Assembly (NCBI GenBank): GCA_964521085.1
Contig: CAZFPL010000003.1
Location: 69,418 to 133,417, forward strand
Length of the DNA stretch: 64,000 nt
Reading direction: 5' to 3'
DNA from: JAFGKK01 sp964521085
GTDB taxonomy: Bacteria > Chloroflexota > Anaerolineae > Anaerolineales > RBG-16-64-43
In this document: positions 35,421 to 43,773 of the stretch, one piece after another
Layout of the letters: the number at the start of each line of letters is the position of its first letter
Numbering within the stretch: the first letter of the stretch is position 1
Notes under the pieces: model-generated
What the model saw: only the letters and a program-made list of their open reading frames with translations
The model's database searches: none
What the model was told of the DNA's origin: nothing
Program-made: the position numbers and the translations under genes

Positions 35421-36168
35421 AATTTTATTTTTCGGCCTTCTGATCCTTGCCTGGGAAATTGTGGTCCAGCTGAAGATCTGGCCCACCTACATCATCCCGT
35501 CCTTTTCCGACGTTCTGCTTTCCATCTGGAATGGATTTGCGGATGGAACCTACCCCCGGGCGATCCTGATCAGCATACGGCGGCTGGCGGTGGGATATGG
35601 AATCTCCCTGGTCCTTGGAATCATCATCGGGATGCTGGTTGGGCGGATACAAATTGTTCAAAAAACCGTGGGGTCGGTCATTCTTGGATTGCAGGCCTTG
35701 CCGAGTGTTTGCTGGCTTCCCCTGGCGCTGCTTTGGTTTGGATTGTCGGAAAAAGCGATTATCTTTGTGGTGATCATGGGGGCGCTGTTATCCATCTCGC
35801 TCTCCACGGCCGATGGAATCCACAATACTCCCCCTTTGTTCCTGCAAGCCGCGAAAACCATGGGCGCCGCAGGATTTCGCCTCTATTCCCAAGTCATTCT
35901 GCCTGCAGCGTTACCATCCATCATCTCCGGAATGAAATTAGGGTGGTCGTTCGCCTGGCGGTCCCTGATGGCCGGGGAACTGTTGTATTACGGCGGGATG
36001 GCCAGTCTCGGCCACCTCCTGACGATGGGCCGGGAATTGAATGATATGGCTCAGGTGATTTCGGTGATGATCATTATCGTGGTGATCGGGTTATTGGTCG
36101 ACTTCCTGGTGTTCGCTCCCGTCGAACGGCGCATCCGGGAACGGTGGGGTCTGCAATCCGTTCGCTGA
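35401..36168 (+). CDS. ABC transporter permease (SsuC/TauC type)
   Basis: 255 residues from the ATG at 35401 (MKNWIIRILFFGLLILAW); a GGAGAAGG site lies upstream inside the ATPase gene. About six TM helices. The cytoplasmic EAA-like coupling loop 'QAAKTMGAAGFRLYSQVILPAALPSI' (two halves) is typical of this permease family. It works with the ATPase encoded just before it. It converges with hpf with no visible terminator in the 34-base gap. Confidence 0.93.
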   Translation: MKNWIIRILFFGLLILAWEIVVQLKIWPTYIIPSFSDVLLSIWNGFADGTYPRAILISIRRLAVGYGISLVLGIIIGMLVGRIQIVQKTVGSVILGLQALPSVCWLPLALLWFGLSEKAIIFVVIMGALLSISLSTADGIHNTPPLFLQAAKTMGAAGFRLYSQVILPAALPSIISGMKLGWSFAWRSLMAGELLYYGGMASLGHLLTMGRELNDMAQVISVMIIIVVIGLLVDFLVFAPVERRIRERWGLQSVR

Positions 36169-36202
36169 GCATCCCGGACGCACCAGATCCAGGGAAATCC
36201 CG

Positions 36203-36757
36203 TCAGCGGATTTCCGGCTCCAGGATCCCGTACGTTCCATCCCTCCTTTTGTAGACCACATTGACCGCCCCGCTGTGCACATTCTGGAAGAGGAAGAACT
36301 CCTCGTGGCCCAGCATGTGCATTTGATCGATGGCCTCGATTTCACTCATCGGTTCCAATAGGAATTTCTTCCTGCGGACGATGGGCTGGTCGGTGGCAGG
36401 TGATTCCTTCTCGTACAGGTCGGCCGGGACGGGAACAGCCTCGCTGCGTCCGCGCATCCGCTTCCCCTTGAATTTCTCCACCCGGCGATGCAGTTTATCA
36501 AGCGCCGCATCCACGGACGTATAAATATCGCCGCTTCGTTCCTCGGCCCGCAGGAGAAGGTTTTTTCCCCGAATGGTCATTTGGGCCACGTGTTTATCGG
36601 CGTCACTCCGTACGGAACGGTCGTACTTTAATTCCACCCTGGCTTCATCGAGATTCTCCACAAACCGGCTCAATTTGTTGATCTTCTTCTCCACGTATTC
36701 TTGCAGATGGGGGGTCATTTCCATTTCGGACGTATTGACAAGAATTTGAATGGTCAT
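36203..36757 (-). CDS. hpf: long-form ribosome hibernation promoting factor
   Basis: 184 residues. The N-terminal HPF/RaiA fold (MTIQILVNTSEMEMTPHLQE, then 'KINKLSRFVENLDEARVEL' and 'SGDIYTSVDAALDKLHRRV') binds the 30S. A charged linker leads to the C-terminal dimerisation domain (MSEIEAIDQMHMLGHEEFFLF) that joins two 70S into 100S ribosomes. It is 25 bases downstream of comF and likely the last gene of the Tad operon or of its read-through transcript. Confidence 0.95.
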   Translation of the reverse strand: MTIQILVNTSEMEMTPHLQEYVEKKINKLSRFVENLDEARVELKYDRSVRSDADKHVAQMTIRGKNLLLRAEERSGDIYTSVDAALDKLHRRVEKFKGKRMRGRSEAVPVPADLYEKESPATDQPIVRRKKFLLEPMSEIEAIDQMHMLGHEEFFLFQNVHSGAVNVVYKRRDGTYGILEPEIR

Positions 36758-36782
36758 GGTTGTCCTCCGATATCGAAAGGAT

Positions 36783-37529
36783 TTATGATCCCAGCCGTGC
36801 GGCAGGCAGGACGGCTCGGGCCAGCGTCAACGCGCCCACGCGGTATGCGCCCGCCTGGATCAGCGCTTCCGCGCAACTAAGCAATGTCGCGCCCGTGGTG
36901 CAGACATCATCCACCAACAACACGCTTTTCCCTTTCACGGACGATGCGTGAAAGGCGTGCGCCATATTCTTCTTTCGGTCTCCGTACGACAGCCCAACCT
37001 GGGTTTGGGTTTCCCGGACGCGGGACAGGCAAGAAGCAGCGACGGGGATATTCACCTTTCGGGAGAGCGCGTTCGCCAGCAGCAGCGACTGGTTGTACCC
37101 GCGCATTCGCTCGCGGTGCTTTCCCAGCGGGACCGGAAGGAGAAGGTCGAATTTCCAAGTGGGTAGAGTCCAATGGGGAAACGAAAGGTCGATCAATTGC
37201 GCGGCCAGGGAACGATCCGAGTCGTACTTCAGGGCATGGAGTGCTTTCCGCAGCGGACCGGAAAACTCGGCTGCCGAGCGGATGAATCGCAGGCGGGAAT
37301 GATCGATGCAGGAATGCGGGCGATGGGCTTCCTGCGGCAGGCCGCACCAACGGCAGTGACGGGAATCGATCCATGAAATCCCGGCGGCACAAGGATCGCA
37401 AATGCGTTTGCCGAATTTTTTACAATAGACACATTGGGGCGGGAAAAACAGATCAAGAAAAATCGAATAGAACGAGCGGGTTTGTTCCTCAATCGTCTGG
37501 AATCTTTTCACCATGATCCAGATCCCCAT
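36783..37529 (-). CDS. comF: ComF-family phosphoribosyltransferase-like protein
   Basis: 248 residues. The N-terminal double zinc ribbon (CVYCKKFGKRICDPC, then CRWCG) is followed by a type I PRTase fold with the PRPP loop 'VLLVDDVCTTGATL' near residue 210 and 'LLPVPLGKHRERMRGYNQS' before it. ComF acts in natural transformation, probably with the DNA-translocation helicase. The start (ATG at 37529) overlaps the tadC stop by one base (TAATG), so comF is translationally coupled to the pilus operon, which is an unusual place for it. Confidence 0.93.
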   Translation of the reverse strand: MGIWIMVKRFQTIEEQTRSFYSIFLDLFFPPQCVYCKKFGKRICDPCAAGISWIDSRHCRWCGLPQEAHRPHSCIDHSRLRFIRSAAEFSGPLRKALHALKYDSDRSLAAQLIDLSFPHWTLPTWKFDLLLPVPLGKHRERMRGYNQSLLLANALSRKVNIPVAASCLSRVRETQTQVGLSYGDRKKNMAHAFHASSVKGKSVLLVDDVCTTGATLLSCAEALIQAGAYRVGALTLARAVLPAARLGS

Positions 37530-38476
37530 TATCCTCCAAAGAACATCTTTCCGACAGGCGACGTGAAGAGGATCAATCCTGCAGGACCCAGAAGGACGAT
37601 CAGAATGGACGGGAAGATCAGGAAAACCAGAGGGATCATCATCTTGACGGGGGCCTGCCGGGCTTTCTCCTCGGCGCGCTGCCTCCGGCGCAAACGCATT
37701 TGGTCGGCCTGAATCCGCAACACCCGTGACATGCTGACACCCAATTGCTCGGATTGGATCACGGCCGCAACAAAACTTGTCATCTCCGAGATGCCCACCC
37801 GCTCGGACATGTCCCGCAGCGCATCGCGGCGCAGTTTCCCAAGGCGGATTTCCTGGATAACCCGTCCGAAAGCGGCCCCCAATTCATTCTCCCACTCTTC
37901 GGTCACTTTCGACATGGCGGAATCGAAACCTAGGCCGGCCTCCACGCAGATGGTCAGAAGGTCCAATGCGTCGGGCATTGCCTTGCGGACGTTTTCCTGC
38001 CGGCGGCTGATCTTGCTGTCCAGGTACAAACGGGGAAAGAAATATCCGAAGACGATACCAAACAGCACCAAGCCGATGGAAAGGTACCATTGGGGTCGCC
38101 AAGTTCCGAAAAGGAATAGGAACGTCAGCAGACCGCCGAATACGAGGGCGAATACAATCTGCAGGGACCAATACACCGGGGCTTCGATTCCCCAGGGGTT
38201 TCCCGCCAAATCCAATTTTCTCTGGATGGTTTGAATGTTGGCGGCCGGTGTGAACCGGACGATCAGGTCGCTGACCCCTTTCAGGATGGGGAGGATCACC
38301 CGTTCATGGAAAGGCTGCTGTAATTCGATTTCCTCGAGGGTGATCGGGACTTCCCGCCCGGCGTATTCCGACAGCCGTGCGTCCAAAGGCGTTTGATCCT
38401 TCGGCATCTTTATGGCCGCGTACACCAACACGGCGGCGCCGATTACCACAATCCCGATAAAAATCGCGACTATCAT
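37529..38476 (-). CDS. tadC: Tad pilus inner-membrane platform protein TadC
   Basis: 315 residues. An N-terminal TM anchor, two central TM helices (about 105-150), a T2SSF domain (RKAMPDALDLLTICVEAGLG, 'SEQLGVSMSRVLRIQADQMR', 'RQRAEEKARQAPVKMMIPLV') and a C-terminal TM. With TadB it makes the membrane platform on which the CpaF ATPase acts to extend Flp pili. It is placed 10 bases after tadB and is coupled to comF downstream. Confidence 0.93.
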   Translation of the reverse strand: MIVAIFIGIVVIGAAVLVYAAIKMPKDQTPLDARLSEYAGREVPITLEEIELQQPFHERVILPILKGVSDLIVRFTPAANIQTIQRKLDLAGNPWGIEAPVYWSLQIVFALVFGGLLTFLFLFGTWRPQWYLSIGLVLFGIVFGYFFPRLYLDSKISRRQENVRKAMPDALDLLTICVEAGLGFDSAMSKVTEEWENELGAAFGRVIQEIRLGKLRRDALRDMSERVGISEMTSFVAAVIQSEQLGVSMSRVLRIQADQMRLRRRQRAEEKARQAPVKMMIPLVFLIFPSILIVLLGPAGLILFTSPVGKMFFGG

Positions 38477-38486
38477 CCCTGTTCCT

Positions 38487-39452
38487 TTATATCTCGATCT
38501 CCACGATTTTTCGTACGGCTATGAAACCTATAGCAATCAAAACCAACCCGCAAACGAACATCGGAATTCCGCAAGCGCGGGATTCCGGTGCGAAAAACTT
38601 GCCGATATACCCCGGATTGTATAAATACAGAAAGCCGCCCAGCGCGAACGGCAGAAATCCGATCAGGTAGCCCGTGATGGATTGCTGTGCCGTCAGCACG
38701 CGAATCTCGCCCTTGATCCGGACCCTCTCCCGGATGGTGTGGGATATGGTATCCAGGATTTCCGCCAAGTTGCCGCCGACTTCCCGCTGGATGTTGATGG
38801 CGGTGATGATGAGTTTGAGATCCGGGCTGTTCATCCGCCGGAGAAGGTTATCGAGGGCCGTATCCAGGGTTAACCCGATCTGAACTTCCTGCACTACGCG
38901 GCGGATCTCCACGCATGTGGGAGCCGGCATTTCCTTGGATACGGATTCCAAAGCCTGGATTACGGAATAACCGGCACGAAGGCTGTTAACGGTCAAGTTC
39001 AGCATGTCCGCCATCTGGTTTTCGAAGGTATGCAGGCGTCCGCTTTGTTTTTGCTTCACATAAAATCCGGGAAGAAAAAATCCGATCAGGGCGCCGACAG
39101 GCGCAAGGAAGATGTTTTGAAAGAGGAAAAAGGCGGCTGCACCCATCCCGATGCAGGCGATGATGATCAGGGCGATGTATTCCGTCGGACGGAGTTTTAA
39201 ATCCGCCCGGGCAATGTCCTTCGAGATGCCCTCAAACCAATCCGATTTTGAAAAGGATCTGTCGAGGTAATCCGCGAGCGGGCTGCTTTTCGGCTTTTCC
39301 TCTTTGGCGGTTTCGGTTTCTGTGGTAGCGGTAAATTCCGTATAGCGGCTGAGCCGTTCTTCCACCGAGGAATCGCCGGAACCCAGAAAGGCGAAAACCA
39401 GCAGTCCGACGGCGATGGCGACGAAGATGATCGAGATCAATGTTGGAGACAT
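38487..39452 (-). CDS. tadB: Tad pilus inner-membrane platform protein TadB
   Basis: 321 residues from the ATG at 39452 (MSPTLISIIFVAIAVGLL); a longer frame to 39623 lies inside cpaF and is unlikely. The N-terminal TM is followed by a linker, a TM pair at about 90-130, the T2SSF domain (LHTFENQMADMLNLTVNSLRAGYSV, shown by 'LRAGYSVIQALESVSKE' and 'QREVGGNLAEILDTISHTI') and a C-terminal TM pair. It pairs with TadC. It sits 19 bases after cpaF. Confidence 0.93.
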   Translation of the reverse strand: MSPTLISIIFVAIAVGLLVFAFLGSGDSSVEERLSRYTEFTATTETETAKEEKPKSSPLADYLDRSFSKSDWFEGISKDIARADLKLRPTEYIALIIIACIGMGAAAFFLFQNIFLAPVGALIGFFLPGFYVKQKQSGRLHTFENQMADMLNLTVNSLRAGYSVIQALESVSKEMPAPTCVEIRRVVQEVQIGLTLDTALDNLLRRMNSPDLKLIITAINIQREVGGNLAEILDTISHTIRERVRIKGEIRVLTAQQSITGYLIGFLPFALGGFLYLYNPGYIGKFFAPESRACGIPMFVCGLVLIAIGFIAVRKIVEIEI

Positions 39453-39471
39453 GGGAGCACCCCGGGTAAGA

Positions 39472-40875
39472 TCAATACCGCATTCTTTCCCCAATTCCAA
39501 AGACGGACGCCGGCAAATGAATACCGGATGCCTCGATGCGATCCATGAATTTCGGACGCAATCCCGTGGGCCGCAATCGTCCCACCACCCTGCCCGCTTC
39601 GATCCCGGTCTGTTCAAAGACAAACAGGTCCGTCATGGTGATGACATCCCCCTCCATCCCCTGCACTTCCGTGATGTAGGTGACATGGCGGGATCCATCG
39701 CGAAGGCGTTCCTGATGCACGATCATGTTGATGGCCGAGGCGATCTGCTCGCGGATGGCGCGCGAGGGAAGGTCCATTCCCGCCATCATGACCATGGTTT
39801 CCAGACGCGAGAGGGTATCCCGCGGGCTGTTGGAGTGGAGCGTGGTCATGGAACCGTCATGGCCGGTGTTCATCGCCTGCAGCATGTCCAAGGCCGCTTC
39901 ATCGCGGACCTCTCCTACGACGATCCGTTCAGGGCGCATCCGCAACGCGTTGACCACCAGATCGCGGATGGTGACTTCTCCTCGTCCCTCGATATTGGCC
40001 GGGCGCGATTCTAGGGAGACGACGTGTTCCTGGCGGAGCTGAAGCTCTGCGGCGTTTTCGATGGTGATAATCCGCTCGTCGGAGGGGATGAATTGGGAAA
40101 GGATGTTGAGCAGAGTGGTTTTTCCGGAACCGGTACCGCCGGAGATGACGATATTCAACCGGGCGATGACGCAGGCTTTGAGAAATTCGACCGCTTCCGC
40201 CGTGATGGTGCCAAAACTGATCAGATTCTCGATCGTAATCGGGATCTTGGCGAATTTTCGGATGGTGAGGATGGGGCCAACCAGCGAAATGGGGGGAATC
40301 ACCGCATTGACGCGGGATCCATCGGGAAGGCGGGCGTCGACGTAGGGGCTCGACTCGTCGATGCGCCGGCCAAGGGGAGAGACGATCCGGTCTATGATCC
40401 GCATCACATGATCGTCGCTTTCGAAACTCACCGGAACCCGTTCGAGTTTCCCTTTTCGCTCGATAAATACATTCTTCGAGCCGTTTACCATGATTTCCGT
40501 AACGGCCTCATCGGCCAGGAGGGGTTCCAACGGGCCGAATCCCAGAATTTCCGCCACGATCGCTTCGAACAGCCGTTTCTTTTCTGCTCGAGAGAGGGCA
40601 ATGGCCTCTTCCGCGAGGATGTTTTCGAATAACTCTTCGATCGTCCGGCGGACTTCCGCCGTCCGGCCGACATCCATGGAGGGGTCCAGCTCGCCGAGGA
40701 GTTTATTTTGGACGCGTGTTTTCAGGTCGAAATACGCATCCCGGGTTCCCCCCGCCTGGGCGGGGGATTGAGCGGCAGGCCGGCGCGAGCGCAATTCTGC
40801 AAGACGCGACGCGCTGAGATCCTCCTGCTGTGGAGTCTGCGATTGACCTTGTTCGATCCTTCTAAGTAGCGACAC
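39472..40875 (-). CDS. cpaF: Tad pilus assembly ATPase CpaF/TadA
   Basis: 467 residues, a hexameric secretion ATPase that powers pilus assembly. A flexible Gln/Ala-rich N-terminus precedes the conserved N-domain (FGPLEPLLADEAVTEIMVNG). The C-domain has Walker A 'VISGGTGSGKTTLLN', an Asp-box-like ENAAELQL, Walker B 'ERIVVGEVRDEAALDML' and the His box 'NTGHDGSMTTLHSNSP'. It contains all catalytic residues. It is the third gene of the operon, 39 bases after cpaE. Confidence 0.95.
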   Translation of the reverse strand: MSLLRRIEQGQSQTPQQEDLSASRLAELRSRRPAAQSPAQAGGTRDAYFDLKTRVQNKLLGELDPSMDVGRTAEVRRTIEELFENILAEEAIALSRAEKKRLFEAIVAEILGFGPLEPLLADEAVTEIMVNGSKNVFIERKGKLERVPVSFESDDHVMRIIDRIVSPLGRRIDESSPYVDARLPDGSRVNAVIPPISLVGPILTIRKFAKIPITIENLISFGTITAEAVEFLKACVIARLNIVISGGTGSGKTTLLNILSQFIPSDERIITIENAAELQLRQEHVVSLESRPANIEGRGEVTIRDLVVNALRMRPERIVVGEVRDEAALDMLQAMNTGHDGSMTTLHSNSPRDTLSRLETMVMMAGMDLPSRAIREQIASAINMIVHQERLRDGSRHVTYITEVQGMEGDVITMTDLFVFEQTGIEAGRVVGRLRPTGLRPKFMDRIEASGIHLPASVFGIGERMRY

Positions 40876-40914
40876 TGTGCAACTTCCTTTCTACAGGAAG
40901 ATCGGTTCTTCGGA

Positions 40915-42156
40915 TCACCGGACTTTGGCGGCCGCAGCCGGTTTTTCCCCCGCTTGGCCGGCTTGCGCAATCTCCGCCAATCGGGCTTTTACGGCTTGAG
41001 CCATTTCCAGAATGGAACGGGCAATGGGTTTTGTCCGGTCTCCCAGAATAAACGGCTCCCCGTTGTTCGTGGACAGGGGTACGACGCGATCGTCCAGGGG
41101 AATTTGGGCAATGATCGGCTGTTTCAACAGGTCCGCCACTTTTTCGGCGGAAATTCCAAAACGCTTATCCATGCGGTTCATGATCAGGACAATCTTCTGC
41201 GGAGTGAGGTTCAGCGCCTCTCCAAGATCGAAGAACATTCGCAGATTCTTAATGGTCGGAAGATCGGGAGCCCCGATCAGGACGACCACATCGCTGGCAT
41301 CGATCGCCCCGATGGTGGACTCGTTGAGCGCAGAGGAAGTATCGACCACGACATATTGGAAAACCGAAGACAAATAGCGGATTACTTTGCTGATTTGTGC
41401 GCCCTGAACGGCTTCCGCCTGTTCCGGCCTGGCCGGAGCGGCGATCACTTTCATCCCGGAAGGATGGTGGATTGCGATGCGCTCCACGAGTTCGGTATCC
41501 AATTCGCTCGATTGTTCCACCAGGTCGAGCAGGCTGTTTCGGGTTTGAAGGTTCAAACAGGCTGCGACGTCGCCGAATTGGAGGGCGGCATCCACAATCA
41601 CCACCGGGGTATCCTCGGTGTGCAAGCAAAGCGCCAGGTTGGTCGCCACCATGGTTCGGCCCACACCACCCCGGGGGCTGTACACAACGATGACCTTGCC
41701 GTGCAGGGCATGCGTGGAAGAAACACTGATCGGCGCGCCGCCGGGTGTCTGCGCCACCGGCATGACGATGGTCTGGGTCAGAGCCCGCTGCCCCACTTTG
41801 CGGATTGTGCTTACCAACTCATCGGCGGAAGGCGGCTTGGGGAGAAAATCCCGCGCTCCGGCCAGCATGGCCCGGCGCATATAATCGGGCTCATTTTGGA
41901 CGGAGAGAATTACGATTTGCGTGTTGGGAAGCTCTTTCAGCAGCGCTTCGGTCGCCGAAATGCCGTCCATGTCCGGCATGTTAATGTCCATAATGACGAC
42001 ATGCGGCGTGGTGTCCCGCGCAAGGGAAAGGGCTTCTTTGCCGGTTCGTGCTCCCCCCACGACCTCCATATCCCGTTCGAATTGCAACAGGCGCCGGATA
42101 TTTTCCCGGGTTTCGGCGATATCGTCGACGATGAGAACGCGAATCTTATCGGCCAC
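40915..42156 (-). CDS. cpaE: CpaE/TadZ-like protein: receiver domain plus MinD/ParA-like ATPase fold
   Basis: 413 residues. Residues 1-125 form a receiver domain with Asp57 (VVIMDINMPD) and Lys107 (FLPKPPS). Residues 150-390 form a MinD-like fold that positions Tad pili at the pole. The deviant Walker A is SPRGGVGRTMVATNLA (160-175): both lysines of the usual KGGxGKT are arginine (R162 and R167), so ATP hydrolysis is doubtful, although other parts such as 'VIVDAALQFGD' and 'VVVDTSSALNE' remain. It lies between cpaB and cpaF. Confidence 0.9.
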   Translation of the reverse strand: MADKIRVLIVDDIAETRENIRRLLQFERDMEVVGGARTGKEALSLARDTTPHVVIMDINMPDMDGISATEALLKELPNTQIVILSVQNEPDYMRRAMLAGARDFLPKPPSADELVSTIRKVGQRALTQTIVMPVAQTPGGAPISVSSTHALHGKVIVVYSPRGGVGRTMVATNLALCLHTEDTPVVIVDAALQFGDVAACLNLQTRNSLLDLVEQSSELDTELVERIAIHHPSGMKVIAAPARPEQAEAVQGAQISKVIRYLSSVFQYVVVDTSSALNESTIGAIDASDVVVLIGAPDLPTIKNLRMFFDLGEALNLTPQKIVLIMNRMDKRFGISAEKVADLLKQPIIAQIPLDDRVVPLSTNNGEPFILGDRTKPIARSILEMAQAVKARLAEIAQAGQAGEKPAAAAKVR

Positions 42157-42162
42157 CGGCTT

Positions 42163-43197
42163 CTACCTTATTTGTACGTCGTTTCCCAGCACAAAGCTAA
42201 ACGGAGTGTCGATCCGCGGTACCGTTCCATAGGACAGGTTGGGCGGAAGGTCGATCTTGAAGACGTCCATGAGGCGCTTCAAATCCATCGATGGAACGCT
42301 GATCACCGTCGTGTCTCCTGCGGATCGCAGCGCATAGGTCAGGTCTGCGTAGAGCCGCATTACGAAATTGATGGCCAACGCCTCTTCCGGAGTCACTTCC
42401 ACAACCAGAATGTCGGGATTGGCGGTCGTCACTGTGGTCTTTGAGGAGGTCGTCTCTCCCGCAACGGGAGTGGTGATGGGGACCGTTTTGGTCACTGTGC
42501 CGACGTTCAAAACCCGCGCATCCTGGACAAGAATGGCGCTTACCAGGCGCGGACGCTGGGATTCAATGGGATAGTAATAGGTCGCCAGGAATACATCGCT
42601 TAGGGGGGATTCCTTGAAGATGCGGCCGGCTTGGGTTTGCAGGAATGTGACTTTTCCGTCCGCATCGATGCCGACCAGCAGCATGTTGTTCGGCAGGTCG
42701 GACTGAAAACCCGCGTCGATGTTGATATACAGCAACGAGGCGATGATCATGATGTGATCCCCATCGCCGATCGCGTAGGCGACGCCGGAAAGCCGGTTCA
42801 TGGGAACCGCAATCGCCACTTTGCCGGGTTTGATTTTCAATGCGGTGGAGGAAGCTGTATCGGAAACCAGGGCACCGCTTTCCACGACCTGGGAGGAAAA
42901 GATCGGTTCGCCGCGGCGAAGGTCTATGCGCGCCCGCTTCCCGACCACAGCGGCTTTATCGGTGATAAGCCCCGGCAACGGAAAATCCCTAGGCCAAGGA
43001 CCCGCCACCACACTGTCATCGGTGATGGTGGAACCTGCGGGTATGTCTTGTGCGATAAAGATGATGTTATAGGGGGCGAGTTCAGGGGTTGGTGTGGGTT
43101 TGCTTGTACCGGGCATCCCAAATTGGAAAACGATGTATACCACCCCGGCAACGACAAAAACTATCAAAGCTAAGATGAGGAACATCCTTCGTCTCAT
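42163..43197 (-). CDS. cpaB: Tad pilus protein CpaB/RcpC (SAF domain)
   Basis: 344 residues. A single N-terminal TM (FLILALIVFVVAGVVYIVF) leads to a SAF domain (FIAQDIPAGSTITDDSVVAG, 'GKRARIDLRRGEPIF') and an RcpC/CpaB domain (GKVAIAVPMNRLSGVAYAIGDG, about 125-170). A C-terminal Thr/Val-rich region is specific to this protein. It is the first gene of the operon, has a GGAGG site 5 bases before the ATG and a good promoter upstream. In diderms this protein is periplasmic and works with a secretin; no secretin gene is here. Confidence 0.9.
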   Translation of the reverse strand: MRRRMFLILALIVFVVAGVVYIVFQFGMPGTSKPTPTPELAPYNIIFIAQDIPAGSTITDDSVVAGPWPRDFPLPGLITDKAAVVGKRARIDLRRGEPIFSSQVVESGALVSDTASSTALKIKPGKVAIAVPMNRLSGVAYAIGDGDHIMIIASLLYINIDAGFQSDLPNNMLLVGIDADGKVTFLQTQAGRIFKESPLSDVFLATYYYPIESQRPRLVSAILVQDARVLNVGTVTKTVPITTPVAGETTSSKTTVTTANPDILVVEVTPEEALAINFVMRLYADLTYALRSAGDTTVISVPSMDLKRLMDVFKIDLPPNLSYGTVPRIDTPFSFVLGNDVQIR

Positions 43198-43235
43198 TTG
43201 GACCTCCCGGTGGGAAAAGGCACCGAATGTTTGCT

Positions 43236-43263
43236 ATCATACTAATAATATGACAAAAGTCAA
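43236..43263 (-). promoter_or_regulatory. promoter of the Tad pilus operon
   Basis: On the minus strand: TTGACT (43258-43263), 16 bases, TATGAT (43236-43241). Transcription would start about 30 bases before the cpaB start codon. Confidence 0.7.
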
Positions 43264-43773
43264 GGAGAGGAGTAAAAAAACAGTATATTTTTCAAATTAG
43301 GATAATATTACTCCAAATATATATTGTGTCTCAATTTTCGAGACTCCATTCGTTGATAAGTGAATAAAAACGGTTGTTTGGATGCCGGTGATGGTCCGGC
43401 CGAATAGGTTGTCGAAACCTGGACCGGGAACGGAAAGGAGAAGGATGATTTGAATGGCAACGAAAACCAGGATCGATGCGTATTCGACGATTATTTTACC
43501 GGCATTGTTCGCAATTTCAAATTACTTGCTTAAAAATTGTCCAGTACTTCTCTTTTCGGTGCGGATGTTTTTTCGAAGCCATTGACTATAGTACTAGTCC
43601 TTCGGCGAAATTCCAACCATTGTCCTCGGTATTGCTATCAGCATCCAATTCACAGCCACGGGGAATAAAAAAAGGCGTTCGGGCATCTGCTTTTTCGGAT
43701 TAACGAAGAGTGTGTAAATTTCTTATTAATATTTTAATGAGAGCCCATCCGAAACGGATAATCCGACGAAAGG
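43264..43773. other. AT-rich intergenic region between the histidine kinase and the Tad operon
   Basis: Over 500 bases with no convincing gene. On the plus strand, 43383-43429 can fold: CCGG..GGTCC pairs with GGACCGG around an inner AGGTTGTCGAAACCT hairpin. An AAGGAG and a small frame follow (ATG at 43454, 43 codons, hydrophobic middle). No Flp-pilin gene (Gly-x4-Glu-Tyr cleavage motif) is found here, although one is often next to cpaB. Confidence 0.45.

Noticed and set aside
39453..39623. Upstream extension of tadB to 378 codons
   Set aside because: The extra 57 codons lie inside cpaF and lack a hydrophobic start; the ATG at 39452 gives the normal TadB N-terminal anchor.
43198..43773. Flp pilin gene expected next to cpaB
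   Set aside because: No short frame with a Gly-x4-Glu-Tyr prepilin cleavage site was found on either strand.
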